Numbered from the stretch's first letter, positions 44,581 to 59,768 are shown. The stretch is 64,000 nt of DNA from a bacterium (GCA_024635475.1 JAGXIW010000006.1:1-64000); one strand, 5' to 3'. The notes: generated by a model not told the origin, from the sequence alone. Numbers and translations are program-made.

Positions 44581-47500
44581 TTATTTTCTCCATTCAAAAT
44601 ATGAGATGTCTTACCAAGAGTTTCAGCCATAGTTGCATCAATTTCATCTCATTTTGTATCATTGATTATATTATGAACAAATTTATCAAATAATGCTTCA
44701 CTTTTTTCAGTATTTGACATAATATCATTTTGATTTATTGCTTTATTTATAAATTCTTGAAATGTAATTCACCAATTATCAGAAAAAAATTTAAGTGGTC
44801 CAACTCACATAAAAAGTTTATTTACAGCCTCTGTTTTTGATTGACTTGATTCAATTAATCAAGCAAATATATTTTTTAGATAATACTTTAACCAAGTTTT
44901 TCTATCTTCTTCATTTGAGTATGATCTTCTTTGTGTTGCAAGTATCTCTTTTTTTATTTCTGCAACCATAGCTGGTCATGCATTTGAATCTGACATAGAA
45001 AATCAACCTGACGAATGTTGCTTTAAAACTTCCCTTGCTACTTGATATCACATAGATGATAATCATTTTCATTCAAAACTATCTCAAAAATACTCTTTTT
45101 TCATTTGTATAACTCACATATAAGCATTTTGATTTGCAAGATATTTATTCAAAATAGCTCAATCCTCTCATGGTTTATCCTTTTCAGTCAAAAATAAACT
45201 ATTTAATTCAGAATCATCTCAATATTGTCAATCAGCAGACATACTTATAACTCTTGTAAGAACTTGTGCATAAGTTTTTCAATTTGTTCATCTTTTATTT
45301 TGAAAAAATTTCATAACTTTGTCTACTCTATCTCTCTCACTAATCCTTTTTGTTGTAAAATCTTGATATATTTCCTCAGCTTCATCTCAGATATTTGGAT
45401 ATAAATCTGGTCTTTTTTGTTGTATTTTTTTTGATAAAATTCTAATAGTTTTCATTGCTAAGGTCATATCCTTCGGGTATGTCATAAATCTTGCTAATGG
45501 GATACATCTTCATTCATCTACCATTCCTTTTACTATATCACATAAATCATCTGGTAGGGTTGTAGATACTCAACTAAATATTAAAACTAATGGAATAGTA
45601 CTCATAGTCGCCATATCATCTCATCTGTCAACCAATTTTTTAAACCGTCATATACAATTTGCTGGTGACCCTACTGCAAGTTCACCAAGTCATTTACTTA
45701 ATTGATCTTTTGGGTTTCTTGTATCATTAGCTTTATCATATCAATCTTGTACTTCAGCTTTTAATCATGCTTTTTTCAATTTTTCCACTTCTTTATGTAG
45801 TCTTGATCTCCTATGAATTCAATAATATCAATGATCTCAACATTGTTTTTTCATAAGCTTCCAAACTAATTCTTCTTCAGTGAAATTTCTAGTTTTTCCA
45901 TCTATATCAGGAGTGTCGCATTCTTTTTTAACCTCAATATAAAGTGGATGTTTAGTAACATCTCACCGATTTCATGACAAAGCTTTAAACCATAAAAATT
46001 CTCATTTTTTTGAATTTAAAGGTGAATGAGTATAATTTTTATTATATATATTTCAATATTTTTCAAGCATAAATATCAAAGCAGCTTCTTTTTTATATTC
46101 TTCAGTATTACTATAACTCAACCGTCTATAAATTAGACTAATAGCATCAGGAGTATCAACAGCTTTCAATCTAGCTACAGCTTCATCCATATGTGTTTTT
46201 TCTGCTTTTTCAACTCTTGATTTCAATTCAAGTCTAACTTCCATTGGCATAAATTTTCACCAAGTAGCTAGTGCTATTTTAGCTTGATGTTCTTCATTAC
46301 CAGACTTTAAGTGTTCTTTAAATTCTTTAAATCACATTTGTAGTCAACCAATTATTTCAGAAACAGATTTATTTGATAAATACCATTTAAAAAATCACCA
46401 TTGTGGTTTCTCTCATTGTTTTACAGTATTTACTTTTTCTTCTTTATCTTTTTCATTTGTTTCTGGTTTTAAACTATACTTTTTTATATAATTTTCTAGA
46501 CATGCTACGGTTACATAATCCTCAGTATTAAATTCATAATATTCTTGTTCAACATCTTTACCTTCTTTGTTTTTTTTACCTGTTTTTTGTTTTTTGATTT
46601 TTCAAAAAGATACTTTTACCATTTGATCTCATCAAACTCAAGATACTTCTCATATTTTTACTACATTATCAGCATTTCAAGAAGAATTTTTATCTTGTAC
46701 CAAGTAATTATATGTAGCCTTATTATTTTCGTTTTTACTTACTAATTTATTATCAACGATTTTAAAATCTCACCAAGTTGAACCCAATTTAGAATCTTTT
46801 CCAATTCTTTCATGTAAAGATGAAAAGGAAGTATTATTTGAAATTCTTTCTATATTTCAACCTTTAAATATTTGAAAAAACTGTTCATAACTTCACACTT
46901 CTACTTCTCAGAAAGCCGAGTGAATTTGAATTGTTTTTGAGATTTTATTTATATTATTTATTGTATATATCTGAAATTCTTCATTTTCTCATCAAGTTAC
47001 TTTAAAACTTACTCATTCTTTAAATCAATATTCTTTTCACTCAAAATCAAACTCATCAATTTTAGATTCTAACATAAAAAGATTTAAATCATCTTTTATA
47101 TCTAAATCCCTAACATCAGCTCACTCACTTATAATTTTTTCTTTTATTTCTTTGAGTCTTTTATATTCTTCATCTTTTTCTAATTCCTCTTGAGTCTTTC
47201 ATTCAGACACTTTTCTAATTTTTTCATCAATATATTCTTGGTACTTTGTAAGTTCTGCCTTTCATGGTTCTCATAAAGTATCACTTGTTTCTACTATTTT
47301 TCCAGAATCTATATTTTCTTTTAAATCTTCTGGTGATAATACATCAAGATTTTTAATATTATCAGTTTCTAATAAATCTAATAAAGAAGTATAATACATA
47401 TCTTTACTTGCAATAGAACTTGATGAATTATATCTTCAATCTAGTTCAGAACCTCATCCATAAAAACTTCTATCTTTTCAAATAAACTTTCAATCATCTC

Positions 47501-48992
47501 AAAAAGAAATAATTTCAATGAAATTATCAAATTCTCAATCACTTTGTTTTGTTTTAATTTTTAGAATAGATCAAGCTTGTAATTTTTTAATTACTTCTTC
47601 ACTATTTTTAATTTTACCTCTAATTTTCCCTTCCATTAATTTCTTTCTGAAGACATCAACTGTTTGTACTTTAGAGAGTATTTTTTCTTTGATTTCTTCT
47701 GTAGTTTTGTTGAATGATTCTGTTACTTTTTGAGCAAAAACTTCACTATTTTCTAATTTTGATAAATCAGACTCTATAAAAGTATTTGTATAAATAGTTA
47801 CATCTTTGAGTGATAAATCTGATAAAATTGTTATTAGTTCAGGATCATTATCATCTATACTTGTTAGATTTCTTTTCTTTTTTAAATAACTAACTAATTC
47901 TTCTTTTTTAGTATTATTTGCATGTTCTACATCAATTATCCTCAAATCTACCAGTTCTTGTAATGATATAATTGGTAAAAATAATTTCAGAAATCACTTT
48001 TTTTGTTCATCATTAAATACACCATAAGAAAATAAACCATTTATATCTAATGGTCTAATTTTTTCTCATGATTTTATCTTGTTTAAAATCAAAGTTAGTG
48101 AAGTCATAACTTCATCTTTTGATCATAAATCAGGATTTTGTCTTATTTTTTCTTCTATTATATTTTGAAATTCTGAAGAAGATTTAAAAGAACTTTGTTC
48201 AAACAATATTTTCGCATTTTTTGCCTCATCTGGATCTTTTTTTTCTACTATTTGTATATTTTGTTCAATAAAAACATCTAAATCTTCATAAGAAAAAATT
48301 AATTTATCTAGATTTTCAGAATCAAGTTCTTTTATAGCTTTTTCAACTCTTGTTTTTCAAGCACCATTTAAAACAAATCTTTTTTCAATTATATTAATAG
48401 CTTGTTCCCTTTTTCTCTCAAAAATAACTCATATTTTATTTATTTCTCTGGTGAAACTTTCGAATAAATGATTTTGTTCTGATTTTGTAAAAATTGAAGC
48501 AGTTTTTGAATCATCTCAAGACAAACTATCTTTAAAATCTTTTAAAAATTTAATTTGATTATATTCATTAAAATTATTATAAAAACTTATATCTTTGATG
48601 ATACTTAAATCACTTCAAGATAACTTTTTTCTAGCAAATTTTTCTGATACATCTTTAAAATAATTTAATACCCTAGTTATCCTATTTATTTCTTCTATAA
48701 AAACTTCAAATAAATCTTCTTTTTCATCATCAGGTAAGCTTGATAATTTTGTAAGTCTATTTCAAGACAAGTTATCTTTTAAATCATTAATAAAATTCTC
48801 GATTTTATATACTTTATTGTCTAAATCATTGTAAAAATCTATATTTTCGATTTTATCATTATTTTCATTTCAATATATCTTTTTTTTAGCTATTTTTTTT
48901 GATTTCTCTTTAAAATAATCAAAATCTCTGTTTGAAGCGCTATTAGCTGATTCATTCTGGTCTTGAGTATCTGGTATATTTTGTGTATTCAT
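44577..48992 (-). CDS. Very large uncharacterised protein (1471 residues)
   Basis: Single intact frame with TGA=Gly; the longest gene in the window. No signal peptide or clear membrane segment. The N-terminus contains a tandem duplication of about 83 residues (roughly 25-107 and 109-190), both copies reading YFKexSxKxAxKK...INDLKDNLSG...EEINRI or close variants. The middle is Lys/Glu-rich and helical; the C-terminal third (with MATMSTIPLVLIFS and PNIGDEAEEIY) looks globular. The composition and size suggest a structural or surface-associated multi-domain protein. No family recognised. Confidence 0.8.
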
Positions 48993-49088
48993 AAAAATTC
49001 TAGATAAATATCTAAATATACTCTATTATACACTATTTTTCTAAAAAATCAATTTTTGACACTATTTTTGTTATTCTATTAAATATAC

Positions 49089-49115
49089 TTGACAAAATTA
49101 AATTAACTTTATAAT
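49089..49115 (+). promoter_or_regulatory. Promoter of the 49143-52154 gene set
   Basis: TTGACA at 49089-49094 and TATAAT at 49110-49115 (15-nt spacer), 28 nt before the ATG; probably serves the three following same-strand genes. Confidence 0.6.
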
Positions 49116-49142
49116 AATTATATTAATATTAAATATTGAGTT

Positions 49143-50087
49143 ATGTCAAATACACCAAGTAGCATAATAATTAACATTGCAAAAATAGATCGTATTGATC
49201 CTGAAAATGTAGGATTTGAGCTTACAGCTTCAGTGCTTGATAATGAAAATGATACAATTCCTTGAGTTGAAGTTTCATTAATTATTAATAGATCTGCCAT
49301 AGATAATATTGTTAGTGATCCTGATTGATACATTGATATAAAAAGAACTTTTGAATTACAAGAATGAGAAAATATTTCAATACAACTTAAAGAAGTTATT
49401 AGTTGAGTTAAAAGTAAAGTGAGAATATTGAGTGATGTTCCTAATATTGAAGAAAATAATAGTGATTGATGAGAAAAAAAAAATCAAATTTTAACAGAAG
49501 AAGAAAAAAATGCATTAACTAAAATTCAAAATAATGCATCAATTTTTAAAGAAAAAGAATTTGACTTATTAAGATGAAACAAAAATTTTATAATAAAAGC
49601 TATCAAAATAAACCCTTTTATTTATGAACATATAAGTGATTTTTTAAAAGATGATGATGAAGTAATTAATACAGCTATTGACTCAAATATAGAAGTAGTA
49701 TATCTTTTTGATGAAGAAGTAGGATTAAAACAACATGTATTAGAAATACTAAAAAACAATCCAGTTTTGATGACTAGGTTTATTGGTAAAAAAATAATTG
49801 AACACTCAGAAATATTTGATATCCATAATGAATTTTTCTGAAAGTTAATATATAAAACTAAAGATATTAATTCATACCGGAGATATCAAGGAATAGGCAA
49901 TTTTACTATAATTTCAATGGATAATATAAATATTATTAAATTAGCTCTTGAACACCCTCAGTTTAACAAGAATATATGTTTAACTGATTTTCATTTTAAA
50001 AATTATTCATGAATTTCTAAAAATAAAAAATATAATGAATTTTTAATAGAAAAATGACTTGAAAAATATTGTATAGAAGAAAAATAA
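49143..50087 (+). CDS. Uncharacterised protein with Ig-like start and DUF4116-like repeats
   Basis: 314 residues. Residues ~5-100 form beta strands with the spacing of an Ig/Big-type domain (FELTASVLDNENDTIPGVEVSLII ... GYIDIKRTFEL, read in parts). From about 135, helical stretches such as LLRGNKNFIIKAIKINPFIYEHI resemble DUF4116 leucine-poor helical repeats. No signal peptide. First of three co-oriented genes (22-nt and 19-nt gaps); possibly a complex with the TPR and MORN proteins. Confidence 0.65.
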
Positions 50088-50108
50088 TATTATTAATAAT
50101 TTAACACT

Positions 50109-51302
50109 ATGTCTTGATCAGGTTGAATATTACAAGAAATGTTTACATGATATGAACGGAATCCTCTTCTAAACAATGAAGAAAGATCTGTAAAAGCATT
50201 AGAAAATATAAACAAAGCTTTAGATAAACATCAAAGTAGTTTAGAAAGAGAAAGCTATAAAAGTAATGAAACTGATATTGATAATTATAGAAATAGAGAA
50301 CCTCAATATATTAACCCACCTGAAATTATTATAAATACTGATAAATTAGCAGATGCTCAATATGAGATTTCAGATAGATTAAATTGAATATTTAATGCAC
50401 AAAGAGATTTAGTTCAAAATACAAATGAAAATAATTCATTACAAAAAAGACTTGTACTTGATCATGGAGTTACAAATGATTTACTTAATAATCTAGCAAC
50501 TTCATGAAATAAAAATGCGGTAGATGCATATAATCAAAGAGATAGACAATTAAGAGAGCTTTCAAGTGTAAGTCAGATTTTGTGAAAAAATTGAGAGATA
50601 ATGAAAAATTTATTATGAGATATATGAACTGCAGTAACAAGTCTAACTAATGAACAAATACTTACAAGGATGTCAGTAGTACAAGCATTACAAAGTGTTC
50701 AAAGTACTTTTATGCAAACTCATGAAAATGAGATGTTATCACATCAAAGAACTCAAAATCTACTACAAGAAATATTATTTAGATCTTGACAAACAGAACA
50801 AGAAAAACAAGCAAGAAAAACTTGGGAAAAGGCAGAATTTTTAAGACAACAATGAAATATTAAAGATGCATTAATTGAACTACAAAATGCTTACAATTTA
50901 GATGATATGAATCCTCAAATTTTATTATCAAGTGCTACGATACATTCTTCTTTATGAAACTTTGAAAAAGCATCAGATTTATTTATAAAAACTGAACAAC
51001 TTGCAGAATTTAAATGACCTCATATGAATTCATATATTCTTATGAATTTAGCAAGTAATTTAATGGAATTAGGTAGGTACAATCATGCAGAAAGAGTTAT
51101 GTATAAAGCTGTTAGAAATGATCCACTAAATAGAGAAGCCTGGTTTAAATATGCTATAATAGCTTGGAAAACAAGAAATAAAAAAAATACTGCTTTGGTT
51201 TGCTTAAAACAATTGTTGCAATTGAATCCTGTATATTATAAAGCTCAAATTATTATAAATCCTGATTTAGAAGATTTAAGAGATTTATTAAAAAAGATTT
51301 AA
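50109..51302 (+). CDS. TPR-repeat protein
   Basis: 397 residues. The N-terminal Gly/Asn-rich and charged part is followed by a long helical region (about 75-240). From about 255 to 390 there are TPR units, e.g. GNIKDALIELQNAYNLDDMNP, GNFEKASDLFIKTEQL and GRYNHAERVMYKAVRNDPLN. TPRs mediate protein contacts. Second gene of the three-gene set. Confidence 0.8.
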
Positions 51303-51320
51303 TTTATAACTATTTAATAT

Positions 51321-52154
51321 ATGTGAAATGAAATGGATCCAGAATTATTAAAAGAATTATCAAACTTAATGAATTCTAGTAACTCTAATTCTGGAATATC
51401 TCAAGAAATTAAAAATCAAGTCTCTCAATTAGTTGATAGCGAATGAACTTATGTATGAGATACATGGAATTGAATGAAACACTGACAATGAGTTTTTCAA
51501 TATAATAATTGAAATAAATATGTATGAGAATGGAGAAGAGATAAAATATGTGGTCAATGAACTTATTACTTTGATAACTGAAGCAAATATATATGATATC
51601 GGAAAGACAATCTTATAATTTGAGAATGAATATTTTATACGCAAGATTGAAAAAAAATAAATCAAAGATATATTGATTGAAATTTTGTACACACTGAATT
51701 AATAACATATTTTTGACATAGAATAATTAAATGTAATTGAAAATATTGATTTGTAGATGAAAAATGGAATACTTTATTAGAATGTGAATATGATAATATA
51801 GACTTATTTGATCCAATCTATATTAGAAATAATTTCAAAAAACTCAATGGTATATGATTTATTGTAAAAAATTGAAAATATTGATTATTTAGAGAAGGAA
51901 TTTGAGAAATAATTATTGAATGTAAATATAAAAGAGAGGATTTTGATATAGATTATATAGGAAATGATATTCACAGAAAATGAATTATTATAAAGGAAAA
52001 TTGAAAAATATTTTTTGTTCATTCTGGTTCTTGAAATGTAATAAACGATTTTTATGATAAAATAATTTGAAAGGAAATTGAAACTAATGATTGGAATATA
52101 AATGTAATTATATCGGCATTAAAAAATTGAGAAAACCATAAACTTTTTTTCTAA
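51321..52154 (+). CDS. MORN-repeat and WG-repeat protein
   Basis: 277 residues. Two to three MORN repeats at about 42-95 (GTYVGDTWNGMKHGQGVF, NKYVGEWRRDKICGQGTYYF), then WG-type beta repeats (IIKCNGKYGFVDEKWNTLLE..., FIVKNGKYGLFREG, IIIKENGKIFFVHSG). Both motif types make extended beta surfaces for protein or lipid contacts. No signal peptide. The gene ends where a degraded stretch begins, so it may once have been longer. Confidence 0.8.
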
Positions 52155-52362
52155 TGATAAGTTCTAAAAGAAAATAAAAATGGTAATCCAATTGATGCAG
52201 TTTTTGATTGAGCCAATCTAGTAATAATCGATTGAAAAATAATATTCTATTGATTTAAAAACATTAAATATAAGCAATACTTCATTATCTAGTAAATTAT
52301 GAGAAGGTCCAAGTATAAAAGAACAATTATTACACCCTAATTTTACAAAACTTTTTTTATAA
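52155..52362 (+). pseudogene. Frame-broken coding remnant downstream of the MORN/WG gene
   Basis: Two short protein-like stretches in different frames, one reading AVFDGANLVIIDGKIIFYGF (WG/MORN-like strand pattern) up to a TAG near 52290, the next ending LLHPNFTKLFL at a TAA near 52360. Neither has a start. They look like the decayed end of a repeat gene; the last bases overlap the recX stop on the other strand. Confidence 0.45.
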
Positions 52363-52933
52363 AATCATATTTAAAACCTTTAGCTAAAAGTTTTTGTATG
52401 ATTTTATTTTTGTTAGTTCCTAAATCTAGTTGAGGATAACAAGAAACCAATTTTTTATACTCTTTTTTCAAAACTTCTAGTTCATCTTCTTTTGTATAAT
52501 TTTGCTCTAGGATTTGATTAATCAAGTCTTTATCTTGTTTTCTCTCAAATAATCTTTGAAAGATATAATTTTTGCTTTTTCATTTCTTCATATAATCCAA
52601 AATCTTTCTTTTTATATAATCCCTGTCAAGTAAAGTCTCATCAAGATTATAATTATTTTCAAGTATTTTTTCATACTCATATTTTTCAAAACCTTTTTCA
52701 AAAAGTTTTGATTTGATATAAGATAGATTTTTATTTCTACCAATATAGAGCCTGATTTTACTTTCTATTACTAGCTTTTCAACTATTATATTTTCCATAC
52801 TTTTTAATACATCCAAAACTAGTTTTTCATCATCTTGTGATTTTTTTAGAAGTTTTTCTTTAAACTTTTTTTTAGATGGATAATATCTAAGATAATAATT
52901 TAATGCATAATTTCTAAATGATTCGAATGACAT
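52343..52933 (-). CDS. recX: Regulatory protein RecX
   Basis: 196 residues. ALNYYLRYYPSKKKFKEKLL and repeated three-helix units (IKSKLFEKGFEKYEYEKIL; KNKIIQKLLAKGFKYDFIKKVL) match the RecX repeat pattern. RecX caps and inhibits RecA filaments. Only one TGA is used; other glycines are GGT or GGA. recA is not in this window. A fragment of its 5' end is duplicated at 57085-57168. Confidence 0.8.
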
Positions 52934-52967
52934 AAAAAATATTTTTAAATTATATATTAATAAACTC

Positions 52968-53684
52968 TTATTTTTTTTCAAATCGTGCTTTAACTCTTTC
53001 AAAATTACACATATAATCAAATACTTCATTCCAAGTACTAATTGCATCGAAATCTTGTACTAAAAGATCCTGATTTTTATCTAAAATGACCCCCATTCAA
53101 TGATTAATCATATAATCAGGGTGATATTTTGGCATTCAAATTTCTTTTATTTTTTCACATATAATATCAAATTTAGTTTTATCAGTTAAAATCTTATTTT
53201 TTTCAATATCAAATTTTTCAATTGTGTTCACATCAAAAACTCATAAATTATTCATTAATAAGACTCTTACAGCCTGATGTGCTGATACATCAGTAACCCT
53301 CGCTCTATCAAAATTTCAATAAATACCTACCCAAGTATATAATGCTACAGCATTACAATAATCCTATTCCTTAATACATTTTTGAATTCATCTAGATAAA
53401 TCAGCTGGAGTATAATTAGCTAAATTTAAATTTGTTCAATTCAAATCTGATATATTTAAACAAGAAATATCATTAGTTACCTGTAAATTTCATTCAGTTT
53501 GAATATCAGTAATTTTTGTTCAATTATCATTAGTTTTTTCACTGATAATCAAGTTATTATTGTTATCATTATCGTCTTCTATCATTCAATCCTTTGAATA
53601 AAAAGCAAAAGCATATAATCCTAATATTATTAATCCATAAATTAACACCTTTAAATATTTTTTACTATGATTAATTTCATTCAT
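52968..53684 (-). pseudogene. Membrane-anchored unknown gene with in-frame TAG at codon 107
   Basis: A single frame of 239 codons from ATG (53684) to TAA (52968) is interrupted only by TAG at 53366-53364. Before it: one N-terminal transmembrane helix and an Asp/Asn-rich linker, then ISDLNGTNLNLANYTPADLS. After it the protein-like sequence continues without break: ALYTWVGIYGNFDRARVTDV, then MPKYHPDYMINHGMGVIL. Either a recent nonsense mutation, a sequencing error, or a read-through. Function unknown. Confidence 0.65.
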
Positions 53685-53725
53685 AATTAAATTTTTAGTT
53701 AATAAAATAATAAATTTAAATTCAC

Positions 53726-56152
53726 TTACTTTATCCTGTTTTTAACTATATCATAAAATTCTGTAAACTTTGAAATATCAATTATTTTTGCATCACTTGA
53801 TCAACTTCATTTGGTAAAAATAGATATGTTACCATTCCTAAAAATCTTATGTATAAATCACTGATTTTTCTCAATAAAATCTATTTTTTGATAAAGTATT
53901 GATTTTTTGTGTTTATAAATAATTCAATAATAATTTAAAAATCTAGAATTTTGTAATATATAAATTTTTGACTTAATATACCAAATAAATAATCCAATAA
54001 TAAAAATTATAAAACTACTAATCCCAAAAATAAAAATAGGATAAATTTCAGGAATTCCGGAAATAAACAGTAAAAATATAATAATACCAATAATTATAAA
54101 AATTATACTATTTCCTACATTTTGTTTTTCATTAATAATCTCAGTCTTATCAATTTCCCCCTTATTTAAAATATTATCAAATTTATCAACTATATCAAAA
54201 CAATTACTTATAAATTGCATTTTTATACCATTAGTAGTTACATAGCTATGTTTTTTTGTTTTTCCATATTCAACAACAGTTTCTCAACTAACACTTAAAT
54301 TTACATTTCCTATATTTGTAAGTGGGTTTTTTCTACATTCTACTGATTTTATATTTTCCAAATTAGCATATTTTTTTATTTTTATAATAATTCATGAAAT
54401 TGATTCCACAAAATCCTTATAAATATTTTGAGAATAATATTTTTGTGAATAATAGTATTTGTAATATAAATACATTATAAATGGAATTATGGTAAATATA
54501 GTTATAAAACTAATTAATAATATTATAATTATATTTTGTATATCATTATCACTATTAATTTCAGAAAATACAGATAACATTAGATATCCTAATGTAATTA
54601 TAGAAAAGATTATTAATACTAATAATACAGCCATTATATTTGATTTTAACCATTCAATAAAATCAAATTTTACATTAATGCTTCTTTTTTCAGTCTTATA
54701 TATTCCTACTTTTGAAAGTATTTTTTCTTCTATTCAATCTAGTTTCTTGATATTTCAAAATTTCATTGATTTATTTGATCAAATAGAATAAAACTCTATA
54801 CTACAAGTTCATAGAATTCTGTCTAGTATAGATTCGTAAAAATTAACTTGAGTTATTTTATCTACACTAAAAGAGTTATATTTTGTATTTAGAAATTCAT
54901 ATTTATAATCTATACTGTTTTTTCAAACTGAATAAGTTGTAAATTTTGCTACTATAATTTGAATTAAAAATATAGGTATAGTTATAATAGGAAATAAAAA
55001 TAATATATTTGCTAATATTGTTTTTTTCATATCTGGTTGATACTCTGCAATAAATTCTTCATTATAATTTCTTTGAGTCTTGTTTTCTTTAATTTCAAGC
55101 AATTCATTATTATCAGTCACTTCTAAAACTACTTCTCAACTATTTATTTTTTCATCACTATTATGTAAATTATTTATATTCTGTTTTAGATATTTAATTG
55201 TATCCATCATTTTTCTCCCATTAACCATATTATAAAAATGCACCTGTCCAGCACTTCATTCAGAACTTATAATAAGATCATGTATTCAAAATATTTTTGA
55301 GAAAAAACTTTGATTATTTTCAGCATCAGATATACTCTCCATTGGTAAAAATGAATAATTTTTAGATAAAAATCATTCACTATAAAATACACTATCATCA
55401 TAAATTTCATATGTTCTTTTTTTAATATCAAGATATCTAATAACAAACATTATTATCAATCATATTAAAATTATTAGTCATATAATAAATATTGTTAGTG
55501 TATCAGTGTTATTTATTTGTTCGATTCATCATTTATAATCTACTTTTCCATTTTCATCTTCAAAAATAACTCATGATAAAATATAAATAACAATAAATAA
55601 ATTAAAGGTCATTCATTTTAAACTCTCTCATAATACTCAAATAATATGTGGTTTCTCTGATAAAACTAGATTTTCTTTTTTTAGTCTAAATCAGTTTACT
55701 TGCATCCTTTTTTGTATTTCATTATATAACTCTACTGGTTTATCGATACTTTTCATAAATATTTTTGAACTTGAACTTCAAGCTGTTTGTACGATTAATC
55801 TTCAAGTTTTAAATAATTTATTTTCAATAAATCCTAAATTCAAAGAAACTTGTGTCATTTTATTTATATTTATTTCTATTGAATTATCAGAAAATAATGT
55901 ACCATAAGAATATATTATTTTTGAATCTGTTATTGTATATTTTTCTTTTTTATATGCAATATATACAAAAGCATATCAAATTATTAAAACAATTATAAAA
56001 AATATAAAAAATGTTATCCATATTAATGAGATAAAAGATGTAATTAATGCTGTAACTGTCAATATAGCAATCCCTATTAATCCAGAATTTCAAACAAATA
56101 AAAAACTATAAAAATTAGGTTTCAAATTTATCTCTTCATAATTTCATGACAT
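53726..56152 (-). CDS. Large membrane protein with repeated bacterial PH (YdbS/YdbT-like) domains
   Basis: 808 residues. The pattern of two membrane helices followed by a beta domain repeats about four times; the domains begin at segments such as KKEKYTITDSKIIYSYGTLF, KKRTYEIYDDSVFYSEGFLS, YSVGKNSIDYKYEFLNTKYN and SKIYILQNSRFLNYYGIIY. This is the signature of bPH2 (YdbS/YdbT) domains, which usually occur as one or three copies. Function in the family is poorly known (envelope stress, sensitivity to antimicrobial agents). It may be a sensor in the cell membrane. Confidence 0.75.
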
Positions 56153-56289
56153 ATAATAAAATAGTTAATAAATAAATCCTAAATATTTTATCATATTAAG
56201 ATAAATAAACAAAAAAATAAAGTATTTTGTTTTGATTTTTTGTTATTTTATTTTATATTTAAATATATTTATTTATCAAAAATTGAAAA

Positions 56290-57060
56290 ATGACTGATTT
56301 TCAAATGCCAAATATCCCAAATGACAAAATTTCTCCACTTAAACCAGATTTAAAATGGTTATGAATAACCTTAGCTATTTTATTAGCATTAACTATATTT
56401 ATATATATTTTCTTTAGTTTATTTTCATACTATGTTATTTCTAAAATTGATTTAGAAAAAGAAAAAAAATATTTTTGAAGTTCTTTTATTAATCAAGATT
56501 TTAAAAAATTGGAACTAGAAAAAATATGATATAATGGTAAAATTCCTGATTATATTGATATTTATGTAATTAAAAGTGATGAAATCAATGCTTTTGCTAC
56601 TATATGATGGAATATTATTTTCACTACTTGAATATTAAATCAATTTGAATATCAAGAAGAATTTTTATTTGTATTATGACATGAAATAACTCATATAGAA
56701 AATAGAGATGTCATAAAATCTTTTTCTACACAAATTCCATTTTATATAACAATGGTCTATCTATGAATGGATATATGATTTGATTATAGTCAAATCATTA
56801 ATCTATCAACCTCATATATATCTAGAGAAACTGAATTAAAAGCTGATAAATGATGAATAAATTTTGTAAAAAAACAATTATGAAATAATCATTGTATATT
56901 AAATTTCTTTCAAGATAAAGAAAATCTATATGAAAAATATCTTTTCTTTTCATCAACTCACCCTACAACAAAAGCTAGAATAACACAAATACAATCTTAT
57001 TCAGACTGAAAAAATAATGATTTTTCTAAATGTAAAAAATTTATATATGAAAACAAATAA
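56290..57060 (+). CDS. M48-family membrane metallopeptidase
   Basis: 256 residues. One N-terminal membrane helix (about 22-49). The zinc motif is GHEITHIENRD with His131, Glu132 and His135; the third ligand is in SRETELKADKGG, and STHPTTKARI is the conserved downstream motif. HtpX/Oma1/BepA-like proteases degrade or process membrane and exported proteins. Divergent from the PH-domain gene. Confidence 0.88.
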
Positions 57061-57084
57061 TATGATTTACTTTTTCATATAATA

Positions 57085-57168
57085 TTATTCATACCATACA
57101 GATTTTTTAAAAAGTTTTTCTCTTAAACTTTTTATAGATGGATAATATTTAAAGTATTTGAATGACAT
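57085..57168 (-). pseudogene. recX 5'-end fragment
   Basis: A 27-codon ORF reading MSFKYF...YYPSIKSLREKLFKKS, which lines up with the first ~32 residues of RecX (52933 leftward), with an internal deletion, then stops. Upstream bases before the ATG are also alike. A decayed partial duplicate. Confidence 0.65.
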
Positions 57169-57190
57169 AAAAATAAATTATAACAATTAA

Positions 57191-57226
57191 AAAACATTAT
57201 CTTAAAAATTTAAGATAATGTTTTTT
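57191..57226. terminator. Bidirectional terminator
   Basis: AAAACATTATCTTA (57191-57204) and its complement (57211-57224) around AAAATT, with A and T runs outside. Ends 12 nt before the stop of the small zinc-finger gene. Confidence 0.85.
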
Positions 57227-57237
57227 AAATTAACCAT

Positions 57238-57501
57238 TTAATTAATTAATCCTTTATCATGTTTTGCATGAAAATCTCAACTTTTTCTTGCAGATTCAGC
57301 TTGTATATCCAATAAATCAAGATAATCTCTAGTTTTTTGTGATATTACAATTATTTTTCATCTTCATTTCAAATTATATTTTTCACCAAAAGATTGTTTT
57401 TTTACTTCTTCTTGTGAACATATTCAATCACAAAATCAATCATTTTTTCAACAATTAACACATTGTTGTGTATCCATAGAACCCAAAACTAATTTTCACA
57501 T
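57238..57501 (-). CDS. Small zinc-ribbon protein
   Basis: 87 residues. CVNCGKNDGFCDGIC near residues 14-28 is a four-Cys metal knuckle; the rest, KIIVISQKTRDYLDLLDIQ, is helical. An internal Met at codon 9 could also start it. Upstream of and co-directional with nothing else; no function assigned. Confidence 0.65.
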
Positions 57502-57575
57502 AAATATACAATTAATAAATAATTTTAATTAATATAAAAATTATTATCAATTTGTCAATAAATATTTTCTAGAAA

Positions 57576-59768
<2,193 letters not shown>

